Source: a virus. From it: a stretch of DNA of 36,824 nucleotides. The notes under the pieces were generated by a model. The model did not search any database, was not told where the DNA came from, and saw only the letters and a list, made by a program, of their open reading frames with translations. The position numbers were made by a program, and so were the translations under genes. Below, in pieces: positions 30,408 to 36,821 of the stretch. Each line of letters begins with the position of its first letter. The first letter of the stretch is position 1. Location of the stretch: positions 1 to 36,824 of IMG/VR virus record IMGVR_UViG_3300017917_002056, one strand, 5' to 3'.

Positions 30408-30595
30408 CCACTGATTTTACCAATTTGAAGTCGTTCAATCTCGTCAGCGGCCTCTTCTAAAAGATCAGCCAAACGGTCACGTTCTCCATTTTGAACGCTT
30501 TTTCGAGTAGAAATTTGTCGCCTAATCTCCGCCCTCTTTCGAAGACGGAAGACTAGACTTTGTTCACTTACTGGTAAATGACTTTCATCGTTCAT
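30404..30595 (-). CDS. Small helical basic protein of the RNA repair operon
   Basis: A 63-residue protein from the ATG at 30595, which overlaps the RNA ligase stop (ATGA). The core FRLRKRAEIRRQISTRKS followed by ERDRLADLLEEAADEIERL is widespread in phages as a small helical protein of unknown function. It is the last gene of the phosphoesterase-kinase-ligase operon, so a role as an accessory factor is possible but unproven. Its stop codon forms part of the next promoter's -35 box. Confidence 0.8.
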   Translation of the reverse strand: MNDESHLPVSEQSLVFRLRKRAEIRRQISTRKSVQNGERDRLADLLEEAADEIERLQIGKISG

Positions 30596-31491
30596 ACTAA
30601 TTGTTCCCTTACCCAAGCCAAACGAGCTTGCTCGTCCATGGCAGTATATTCAACAATGTTAGCACGGATGGCATCTACTAGTGGATAATATTCTTCATCG
30701 AGATTGTGCTTGATGTCATTCTTCAAATCCACTAACTTGTCTGTACGTGGATTGCGGGCAACCCACTTTGAAGTCAAGTAATATGGACTCTTGATCTTGG
30801 CACTTACACCATCATCTGTATAAAATACATATCCTTCGTGCTTACATTCTTTAGACATTTCTTGAAGTCTAGACATATTGGTTGTTACATTTTCTGGAAC
30901 AAAACAATTTAATGTACGAGCAAAGTCTATCATAAACATTGGATCATGCAATATTTTAGATCCCCAAGAATTTTCACGGGCACCCAAAAAATACATTCCC
31001 GACTTTTCTGGTATGATATGTGGATCATTTGGATGCACACATTCAAACATAAAAGTCATACCCAAACAATCTGCTGTGCCTAGTGCTAGACGCCAATCGG
31101 TCAAAGGCATGTGTGTTGCCATCATCTCCTTAGCCATAGTAACAAAATCACTATCTGTGCTACCAGTAGTAGACACTAATAGCTTGTCTTTGTACACAGT
31201 CATAGCGACCATAAAACCATTTACTTTGCGTAGAGCCATAACTCTAGCATCTGCTTTTAGTACAGGCGCTTCCTTTTCAATACCATAGTTATAGATTTTG
31301 GTAAAAGGATATGATACTAAATTAAAATCTTCGTCAACAATAGTCCCGCGACATTCTGCAATGTAGTCGTTCCACAGGTTGTCATAAAATACTTTCTTCT
31401 TGTACTTTAAGACGTAGATACCTTCACCAGCAATCTTTTTATTAACTAGTCCAGATTCAGTAACATACTTCTTTAATTCATCCTTAAACAT
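30592..31491 (-). CDS. RNA ligase (T4 Rnl1-like nucleotidyltransferase)
   Basis: A 299-residue ATP-dependent RNA ligase. The adenylated lysine K89 is in LRKVNGF (motif I, KxxG), preceded by the family block AECRGTIVDED and PFTKIYNYG. Later motifs are FMFECVHPNDPHII, EGYVFYTDDGV and AKIKSPYYL (motifs IV-V). I chose the ATG at 31491 because AAGGA lies ~9 nt upstream; the frame runs 13 codons further without a better site. The gene begins inside the last codons of the kinase gene (8-nt overlap). In T4, Rnl1 with Pnkp reseals tRNA cut by host anticodon nucleases. Shorter than T4 Rnl1 (374), but all catalytic motifs are seen. Confidence 0.88.
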   Translation of the reverse strand: MFKDELKKYVTESGLVNKKIAGEGIYVLKYKKKVFYDNLWNDYIAECRGTIVDEDFNLVSYPFTKIYNYGIEKEAPVLKADARVMALRKVNGFMVAMTVYKDKLLVSTTGSTDSDFVTMAKEMMATHMPLTDWRLALGTADCLGMTFMFECVHPNDPHIIPEKSGMYFLGARENSWGSKILHDPMFMIDFARTLNCFVPENVTTNMSRLQEMSKECKHEGYVFYTDDGVSAKIKSPYYLTSKWVARNPRTDKLVDLKNDIKHNLDEEYYPLVDAIRANIVEYTAMDEQARLAWVREQLV

Positions 31492-31945
31492 ACCAAATTT
31501 CCTTAAAGCCTTCTTTTTCATTTGGCTCATCGTAACTGTTAATCATATTGTTTATAACATTTTCAGAAATAAACTTTCCTGGACGATTTGCTAAACGACG
31601 ATCTAATTCTTCTTTTTCAGGTGTGCGAAAAACGACAGCAATTTTTTCGTAGCTAGGGAATTTAGCTAATTTTTTAGCACGACTCTTAGCACTCATATTG
31701 GTCTGATCCCAAATCACATCCAGATTGTTTTTCCTACAAAACACTATATGCTCTTCCATAAATTTGGTTGCGGTAGGCATGTACTCTTCAAAAACTTCTG
31801 AATAAGTTTTTCCCATTCGTTTTGCGTAATCTTCTACCCAAACGTCAGTTGAAACAATGTTCAAACCTAACGCCCAAATTTGATCTTTAATCCAAGTGCT
31901 TTTGCCTGCACCTGGAACTCCGATCAACATATATAACTTAGGCAT
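31484..31945 (-). CDS. Polynucleotide 5'-kinase (kinase domain only)
   Basis: A 153-residue P-loop kinase resembling the N-terminal half of T4 Pnkp. The P-loop GVPGAGKSTW has K15. STDVWVEDYA and WDQTNMSAKSRAKKLA match the kinase family's acceptor-binding region, and RTPEKEELDRRLANRPGK gives the lid arginines. T4 Pnkp (301 residues) has a C-terminal 3'-phosphatase domain, which is missing here. The gene lies between a phosphoesterase and an RNA ligase with 8-nt overlaps to each, so the missing end-healing activity may be supplied by that phosphoesterase. Confidence 0.86.
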   Translation of the reverse strand: MPKLYMLIGVPGAGKSTWIKDQIWALGLNIVSTDVWVEDYAKRMGKTYSEVFEEYMPTATKFMEEHIVFCRKNNLDVIWDQTNMSAKSRAKKLAKFPSYEKIAVVFRTPEKEELDRRLANRPGKFISENVINNMINSYDEPNEKEGFKEIWYV

Positions 31946-32501
31946 CTTCTTCCTTTCTATGATGTCCTTTGATTTCGCCTTTCATAGCTCTGCGAATGGC
32001 ATCGTCCATTTCCAAAACAATCCACCCAGTAGAGTCCATGCCAACGTCAACACAACGATATTTTTCCATACCACTTGTGTTACCATGCAAGTGTCCGTGA
32101 AAATGTACAGCCCCTCTGTGCATTTGATCCCACTCAGCAATTGGATAGTGAAACATGATTACTTGTGTACCGTTATAAGTCATCCACAAATACTTGTGAA
32201 CTTCTTCAAAGCATGAACGGAACACAGGGTCGTTCAACAATTTCCTATCGTGATTACCTTCAATCAAAATCTTTTTGCCGTTCAAACGTCGCATAATACT
32301 CACAGCTTTTGCGGCAGGCAAAAATGCAACGTCTCCCAAAATGTAGACAGTGTCTTCAGGAGTGACTATTTCGTTCCATTCCTTAATCATGGCTTCGTTC
32401 ATATAGTCAACATCGTTTCTATAACGAGCCCGTGTGACTGGACAGAAGTTCATAATGTTCCTGTGTCCAAAGTGCAAATCTGATGTTATATATGTTTTCA
32501 T
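31938..32501 (-). CDS. Calcineurin-like metallophosphoesterase
   Basis: A 187-residue phosphoesterase with a complete set of metal motifs: SDLHFGH (residues 7-13), YILGDVAF, EGNHD, MFHYP and HFHGHLHG. Similar enzymes occur in many phages and bacteria. I chose the ATG at 32501 because the family begins MKTYITSDLH; the longer frame from 32528 starts almost on the promoter -10. It leads the operon kinase-ligase-63-aa protein, so removal of 2',3'-cyclic phosphate or 3' phosphate ends before ligation is an attractive role. Substrate not proven. Confidence 0.87.
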   Translation of the reverse strand: MKTYITSDLHFGHRNIMNFCPVTRARYRNDVDYMNEAMIKEWNEIVTPEDTVYILGDVAFLPAAKAVSIMRRLNGKKILIEGNHDRKLLNDPVFRSCFEEVHKYLWMTYNGTQVIMFHYPIAEWDQMHRGAVHFHGHLHGNTSGMEKYRCVDVGMDSTGWIVLEMDDAIRRAMKGEIKGHHRKEEDA

Positions 32502-32528
32502 TTTAATCTCTATTAACTTGTTCCACAT

Positions 32529-32557
32529 AGTATAACAGGACTAGTCGGTTTTGTCAA
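32529..32557 (-). promoter_or_regulatory. Sigma70-type promoter of the RNA repair operon
   Basis: TTGACA (32552-32557), 17 nt spacer, TATACT (32529-32534). The -35 and spacer lie inside a perfect 12-bp inverted repeat, suggesting repression. The leader to the ATG at 32501 is ~22 nt. Confidence 0.82.
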
Positions 32558-32568
32558 CTAGTCCTGTT
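32534..32568. promoter_or_regulatory. Perfect 12-bp inverted repeat over the RNA repair promoter (operator-like)
   Basis: AACAGGACTAGT (32534-32545) and ACTAGTCCTGTT (32557-32568) with an 11-nt centre. The arms cover the -35 and most of the spacer. As an RNA hairpin it would end AAA-gene transcripts, but no T-run follows on the minus strand, so an operator is preferred. Confidence 0.72.
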
Positions 32569-32576
32569 TTGCGGAG

Positions 32577-32596
32577 ATGTTGTATTTTTACAACAT
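32577..32596. repeat. Perfect 8-bp inverted repeat after the AAA ATPase gene
   Basis: ATGTTGTA-tttt-TACAACAT. It lies 5 nt beyond the stop of the AAA gene and next to the 12-bp palindrome. AT-rich without a T-run, so a weak hairpin or a second protein site. I cannot decide between them. Confidence 0.6.
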
Positions 32597-32600
32597 TTAC

Positions 32601-33683
32601 TTAGAAAGCATCATAATAGTTGTAAGTTTTTTCCTTAATTTTATTTAAGGTCAATACAGCACCGTCCTTGACAAAAACGAACTTGCCAGTATTACTGTCA
32701 ATTTTTTTCAAATCTACAGCACTGAAACGCAGACGTTCCCAATCCCAAACTTCGTCACCATCCTCGTCTTTATCAAACTGCTTATAGTGGACTTGAACTT
32801 GTCCTTGCAATGGATTGCCATTCCATTCTTGGCTTTCCAAATCATCTTCTTTAAGATCTTCACCATTAAGTTGTAGTTTGATACTGAATTTATTTCCGCT
32901 GTCAAACTCAGGTTTGACATTGAGCATACGAAGAGATTCTTCTGGGCTTTCGTTGTAACGATTCATTTCTTCAACAGTTGCTTTCAACATATCAAAATTG
33001 AACTGACCAAACAAACTAGCAATCTGGCATAGCTTTTCGGTGTAGTGTTGTAGTTCTGCTTTCAAATTGTCCATGCAGTATTCAGTAATGAATGCTGTAT
33101 CCAACCCCTTGTAATCAATCATGTAGAACAAACGACCAGGACGATTACGCATATGACTGTCCACACGCCATTTGTCATTACAGGTAAGAACAAAAAGTTT
33201 CTTAGTTGGGAACACTCCGTCCAGCAAAGTCAATGCTTTTTCTTGATCATCACTATCGTAGACTTTTTCAAACTCGTCAAATAGTATAACAACAGGTTGT
33301 TCAATACTTTGAATGAAACTATTAAACTTGTCACCAACCCAAGGAGCGTTGATAACAATAGTTGGAATCTTGTGTTGTTCAGCAGCCACAATAGCTAAAT
33401 TTTTTGCCAACAAACTTTTGCCACTACCTTTTTCACCAGCAAGCATAACACCAGTTGCCGCAGGACGGCTCAAAAATGTGTTAAGGATGCGATCAGTATT
33501 CTTGTTTAGATCGCCATACTTTTTACCTTTGATCTCAAAATTTTCAATCATTTCAAGATATAGTGGACCGTCCATAGGCATCTCTTTTACTACATAATTT
33601 CCCGCTGGCAGGAGATCATGTAGATCCATTGCTTCTTTAGAGCTGACACGGAATGTATTACCGGATTTTAGAAAATAAGACAT
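32601..33683 (-). CDS. AAA-family ATPase
   Basis: A 360-residue protein with an AAA core: Walker A GEKGSGKSLLAKNL (83-96), Walker B VVILFDEFEKVYD (~131-143, D136-E137), sensor 1 FVLTCNDKWR and arginine-rich HMRNRPGRLFYMIDY. The N-terminal ~60 residues and C-terminal ~110 residues (FSIKLQLNGEDLKEDDLE, then HYKQFDKDEDGDEVWDWER) are phage-specific. It resembles AAA ATPases seen in aquatic T4-like phages whose role is not established; unfoldase, chaperone or replication loader functions are possible. It has its own promoter and AGAAAG ribosome site. Confidence 0.88.
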   Translation of the reverse strand: MSYFLKSGNTFRVSSKEAMDLHDLLPAGNYVVKEMPMDGPLYLEMIENFEIKGKKYGDLNKNTDRILNTFLSRPAATGVMLAGEKGSGKSLLAKNLAIVAAEQHKIPTIVINAPWVGDKFNSFIQSIEQPVVILFDEFEKVYDSDDQEKALTLLDGVFPTKKLFVLTCNDKWRVDSHMRNRPGRLFYMIDYKGLDTAFITEYCMDNLKAELQHYTEKLCQIASLFGQFNFDMLKATVEEMNRYNESPEESLRMLNVKPEFDSGNKFSIKLQLNGEDLKEDDLESQEWNGNPLQGQVQVHYKQFDKDEDGDEVWDWERLRFSAVDLKKIDSNTGKFVFVKDGAVLTLNKIKEKTYNYYDAF

Positions 33684-33722
33684 CTAAATCTTTCTATGAG
33701 TTGAAAAAAGTTTTTATAATTA

Positions 33723-33751
33723 ATTGTAACAGAACAGCAGAATAGCGTCAA
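33723..33751 (-). promoter_or_regulatory. Sigma70-type promoter of the AAA ATPase gene
   Basis: TTGACG (33746-33751), 17 nt spacer, TACAAT (33723-33728). GGTAAAAT occurs upstream (33767-33774) but 15 nt from the -35 rather than 6. Leader ~33 nt. Confidence 0.8.
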
Positions 33752-33769
33752 CAGTTGTTACAAATTATT

Positions 33770-33937
33770 TTACCGAATTTGTGAAGGAAGTTCTGGCCTA
33801 CTCTTACAGAAATCGCAATCAGGATCACTACATTTACTTTCTAACCAAACATTACATAACTCGCAGTAATATGCGTCATACTGCTCATTGTATTGCTTTT
33901 CACCAGTACAGTTTTGACAAAAATTACTTGTGGTCAC
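33770..33937 (-). CDS. Small Cys-rich zinc-ribbon protein with GTG start
   Basis: A 55-residue frame from GTG at 33937 to TAA at 33770. Cysteines occur as NFCQNC, YYCELC, then SKCSDPDCDFC, i.e. two CxxC pairs plus a third cluster, typical of zinc binding. It overlaps the glycosyltransferase stop by 14 nt. No in-frame ATG exists, so GTG is the start; the ribosome site is weak. It ends just upstream of the AAA promoter. The Cys spacing makes a chance frame unlikely. Function unknown. Confidence 0.72.
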   Translation of the reverse strand: MTTSNFCQNCTGEKQYNEQYDAYYCELCNVWLESKCSDPDCDFCKSRPELPSQIR

Positions 33938-34631
33938 TTCTAAACCTGTAGTGTCCTTCGTGAACTGCTTCTACCCAAGGCATAAAGTGAATTTTTCCAC
34001 CATGCCCTGTGTGATGTAAACAAAAGTAAGTATCTTCTGAAACGTAGGAATCTCTGCTTGTGATTACAGCAGTGCCAAAATAATTGTATCTTGGTTTGCC
34101 AAAACTAGAATATGCACGACCCTTTTCTCCGTAGTATTGTCTATATTCTTCAAATACTTTTCTTTTTAACAGCATCAAACCAGTAGGTGCGTGAGATATT
34201 TCAACTATTTGATTGTAATCAAAATTTTCAATTATTGGTTTGATTAGTTGTGTACTAGCCTTGCGCTGTATATCCTCAGCACTCATTCCTTGTTTAGCCA
34301 TTTCAACTACACGATCCCAATCAATCGTTTTCTTTGGGTAAGTGCCAACCACAAAATCCAAATCAACATCTAACATCTGTTGTAGATGTGGATTGACTTT
34401 GAATCCAACGTCTGCATCCAAGAATAATAGATGAGTACAGTCAGACGCTAAAAACTCTGCCGCAATCTCATTTCGAGCGTGACTGATTGAACTTTGATCG
34501 GTTAGTAAACAAAACTCAACATTAATATTGTTTTTCATTGACCAATGTTTGATATGCAATAGTGTTTCAATATAAACACAGTCACCCTTGCCACCATACA
34601 ATGGTGTTCCAATCATCAAATTTATGTCCAT
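33924..34631 (-). CDS. GT-A-fold glycosyltransferase-like protein
   Basis: A 235-residue protein. N-terminal NLMIGTPLYGG and ISHARNEIAAEFL, then the nucleotide-sugar/metal motif THLLFLDADVGF (DxD), then DFVVGTYPKKTIDW and a C-terminal ESED-type VSEDTYFC and EAVHEGHYRF. This is the layout of phage-encoded glycosyltransferases that may modify DNA bases, virion or host surface glycans. The gene overlaps its upstream neighbour by 10 nt. ATG at 34631 is used, though an ATG five codons in (MIGTPLYGG) is possible. Acceptor not predictable. Confidence 0.82.
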   Translation of the reverse strand: MDINLMIGTPLYGGKGDCVYIETLLHIKHWSMKNNINVEFCLLTDQSSISHARNEIAAEFLASDCTHLLFLDADVGFKVNPHLQQMLDVDLDFVVGTYPKKTIDWDRVVEMAKQGMSAEDIQRKASTQLIKPIIENFDYNQIVEISHAPTGLMLLKRKVFEEYRQYYGEKGRAYSSFGKPRYNYFGTAVITSRDSYVSEDTYFCLHHTGHGGKIHFMPWVEAVHEGHYRFRSDHK

Positions 34632-35464
34632 AATCCGTGTCTAACTTTAATAAGACGAATCATCATTTCTTCATCTTCTTTTTCGTATTGCGCTTCAATT
34701 TTTTGTAAAAGTTTATGCGCTTTCTTACCTAATGCTTTGGTATCTTTATTTTGTGATTCAATACCAATCCAACGAATGCCATCACCACGTTCTTCACGCA
34801 TACGGTCACAGTATTCACTCCAACCACTTGCTTCCATTGGCTCAGGACGGTTACGGTAAACTTCAGTCCACCACTTGTACAAGTCTAGGATTTCTTGTGC
34901 TTTAACAGCTTGTGGAGTCAGCTTACCAAGATTAGGACTGTCTGCTCCAACTTCATCTTCCTTCCAAACAAGATTACGTTGCCATTCTAGATTGTCTAGT
35001 CCTGCTTGTGGACAACGCCATGTGCGTACACGCCACCAACCCACTGCCCACCATGGCATGTTATACTTGGCACGTTCTTCTTTACCACTCCAAGCAAGAT
35101 GCCACCATGCTAATTCTACTTCCACAAAGTCAACAAGCTCATTAAACAAACAAGGAAGAAAGCGGTTACCAACATCGCACCATTGCCCGGGCTTAATATC
35201 TCTGGGATGAGCAGTAAGGGCATGAGTACGAGTGACAAAACGATTGTTAATGTAGTATTTGAAATCATATAGTTTGTCTGTAGGCCAATAAAAAATATTT
35301 TGAAGATAATCAAGACCTTCTTCAGCTAACCACCAACGAATAGGAAATTCTTTTTTAGCACGATCCTCCCATTCAGCCCACTCCTCACCAGTGCCCATTT
35401 TGAGTTTAGTAGTACCTCTGAGCCAATCAGCAAATTTTGAGCAGGTCCAATAGTGGTTACGCAT
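34622..35464 (-). CDS. Trp-rich hypothetical protein
   Basis: A 280-residue soluble protein unusually rich in tryptophan (for example FPIRWWLAEEG, AWWHLAWSGKEE, MPWWAVGWWRVRTWRC). An N-terminal HYWTCSKFADWLRGT block and the PRDIKPGQWCDVGNRFLPC segment recur in phage hypotheticals. No catalytic motif recognised. ATG shares a base with the upstream stop (TAATG), and the gene overlaps the glycosyltransferase, so it may act with it. Confidence 0.8.
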   Translation of the reverse strand: MRNHYWTCSKFADWLRGTTKLKMGTGEEWAEWEDRAKKEFPIRWWLAEEGLDYLQNIFYWPTDKLYDFKYYINNRFVTRTHALTAHPRDIKPGQWCDVGNRFLPCLFNELVDFVEVELAWWHLAWSGKEERAKYNMPWWAVGWWRVRTWRCPQAGLDNLEWQRNLVWKEDEVGADSPNLGKLTPQAVKAQEILDLYKWWTEVYRNRPEPMEASGWSEYCDRMREERGDGIRWIGIESQNKDTKALGKKAHKLLQKIEAQYEKEDEEMMIRLIKVRHGLWT

Positions 35465-35901
35465 TATAGTTTCTCGTATGTTTGATTAAAAATTTCCAAT
35501 TTGACCACACCATAATCGTTTGGTCCGTGACGAACAATAATGTCCTCGCCTGGATTGTAGTGTAGCTTTTCACCCCAGCTTGTGTCAACTGTTCCAGAAT
35601 GATCAGCTAGTTTAGCAATTTTAACAATCTTCTTTGGAGTGCATACTCCATCACCTAAATCGTCTTTAAGTTCTTTAAACTTTTCTGGACTAATAGGATA
35701 CTGTTCACCTTTAGGACCAGTCATAATATAGTAGCCCGCAGGATACTTAACTGGACCTTCTAGTGTATCAATAGTACCAGGTTCACTGGCTATCTCATAG
35801 CGTTCCTTAGCAGGACGTTTGTAAGTTTTAAAACCACCGTCTTCAAACCAAGCGTCAGTGATTGAACCAGCACCTTCTACGATATTGATAAAATTTCTCA
35901 T
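35464..35901 (-). CDS. PGDYG-like protein with an internal duplication
   Basis: A 145-residue protein. The segment EPGTIDTLEGPVKYPAG, then YYIMTGPKGEQYPISPEKF is typical of PGDYG-family domains found in bacteria and phages (function unknown). A second, diverged copy follows: GTVDTSWGEKLHYNPGEDIIV then VVKLEIFNQTYEKL. The gene is joined to the BAX-inhibitor-like gene by an ATGA overlap and to the Trp-rich gene by TAATG. A small beta-barrel fold is likely; role unknown. Confidence 0.78.
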   Translation of the reverse strand: MRNFINIVEGAGSITDAWFEDGGFKTYKRPAKERYEIASEPGTIDTLEGPVKYPAGYYIMTGPKGEQYPISPEKFKELKDDLGDGVCTPKKIVKIAKLADHSGTVDTSWGEKLHYNPGEDIIVRHGPNDYGVVKLEIFNQTYEKL

Positions 35902-36572
35902 TCTTTACGACCACCAAAAAGTTGTAGCAAACTTAGGAACAAATTGATAAAGTCCAAATACAACGTCAATGCACCCATTACTTCTGCTTTGCCGTCATTA
36001 TCATAACTGACCATTTCACGAATTTTCTGTGTATCGTAAGCAGTCAGTCCTAGAAATACAATTACCGCAATAGCACTGATAACCATTTGCATCACAGTGC
36101 TACCAATAAAAATATTAACAATACTGGCGATGATAATTGCAATCAATCCAACAAACAAAAACTGACCAATACTGTCCAAATTTCTTTTGGTAAAATAACC
36201 ATAAAAACTCATAACACCAAAAAGAATTGCCGCGCTCATGAATGCACTAACAATACTTCCCATATTGTATATTACAAAAATTGTAGCGAAACTCAATCCC
36301 ATCAATGCGGCAAAGCCATGTAGAAAAATTTGCAATGTTGACTTGCTCATCTTCTCCATGGAAAAACTTACTGCAAGGATAGCTACCAAAGGAGCGAAAA
36401 TCACCACCCATTTCATTGCACCAGTAAAGAAAAACTCCAGTAGTGCGGCGCTGTTGCCTACAATAAAACTAACAATCATTGATGTGATAACTGCTAATCC
36501 CATATGGCCATAAACACGACCCATGGCGCTATTGATATCTGTTGCTGATCGATAAACACCTGTTGCGAACAT
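35898..36572 (-). CDS. BAX inhibitor-1 (YccA/YbhL, TMBIM) family membrane protein
   Basis: A 224-residue integral membrane protein with about seven hydrophobic segments, beginning near residue 23 and ending near 220. The family hallmarks are near the C-terminus: FLGLTAYDTQKIREM, and GALTLYLDFINLFLSLLQLFGG with the conserved Asp pair involved in cation leak and pH sensing in bacterial BsYetJ. E. coli relatives interact with the FtsH/HflKC protease system. AGGAGG precedes the ATG. It is the first protein gene after tRNA-Leu and shares that promoter. Possible roles include control of membrane quality or lysis timing, inferred only. Confidence 0.92.
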   Translation of the reverse strand: MFATGVYRSATDINSAMGRVYGHMGLAVITSMIVSFIVGNSAALLEFFFTGAMKWVVIFAPLVAILAVSFSMEKMSKSTLQIFLHGFAALMGLSFATIFVIYNMGSIVSAFMSAAILFGVMSFYGYFTKRNLDSIGQFLFVGLIAIIIASIVNIFIGSTVMQMVISAIAVIVFLGLTAYDTQKIREMVSYDNDGKAEVMGALTLYLDFINLFLSLLQLFGGRKE

Positions 36573-36595
36573 CTTAAGAACCTCCTAGTTTAAAT

Positions 36596-36680
36596 TGGTG
36601 CGACTGGCCGGAATCGAACCGGCACGCCTTGCGGCGGCAGATTTTAAGTCTGCTGTGTATACCTATTTCACCACAGTCGC
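36596..36680 (-). tRNA. tRNA-Leu (UAA)
   Basis: An 85-nt class II tRNA with encoded CCA. Acceptor GCGACTG pairs with CAGTCGC, the anticodon stem GCAGA/TCTGC closes the loop CTTAAAA (anticodon TAA), a variable arm with CGCC...GGCG follows, and the T arm is GCCGG-TTCGATT-CCGGC. All expected parts are present. It decodes UUA, a common codon in AT-rich genomes. Confidence 0.94.
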
Positions 36681-36691
36681 AATGTTCATTT

Positions 36692-36720
36692 ATTATATAT
36701 GCTATTTTAGCGTATGTCAA
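36692..36720 (-). promoter_or_regulatory. Consensus sigma70-type promoter of tRNA-Leu and the BI-1 unit
   Basis: TTGACA (36715-36720), 17 nt spacer, TATAAT (36692-36697), both exact consensus hexamers. It lies between the two tRNA genes, 11 nt before the tRNA-Leu 5' end. Confidence 0.9.
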
Positions 36721-36729
36721 TATGTTTTT

Positions 36730-36821
36730 TGGTACCCCCGGCCGGAGTCGAACCGACATTGGCCAATTATCTGTTGCACACGGGATATAAATCCGCTGTT
36801 TTACCGTTAAACTACGGGGGC
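36730..36821 (-). tRNA. tRNA with unusual variable region; anticodon probably UAU (Ile), isotype uncertain
   Basis: A 92-nt tRNA-like structure with encoded CCA. Acceptor GCCCCCG pairs with CGGGGGT (first pair G-U). The D arm is GTTT-AACGGTA-AAAC and the T arm GTCGG-TTCGACT-CCGGC. The anticodon arm is imperfect: GCGGA/CCCGT with an A-C mismatch next to a TTTATAT loop, reading TAT. The region between anticodon and T arms is 22 nt, as long as in class II tRNAs, although the D arm looks class I. Isotype needs a covariance model. Confidence 0.65.

Noticed and set aside
36595-36810. Plus-strand frame of 71 codons across the two tRNA genes
   Set aside because: The peptide (LAGIEPARLAAADFKSAVYTYF-like and WYPRPESNRHW) is the well-known false translation of antisense tRNA sequence. 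The minus-strand frame at 36574-36759 is rejected for the same reason.
36730-36821. Calling the second tRNA as tRNA-Tyr or tRNA-Ser because of its long variable region
   Set aside because: The loop TTTATAT does not give a Tyr or Ser anticodon and the D arm is not class II, so isotype was left open.
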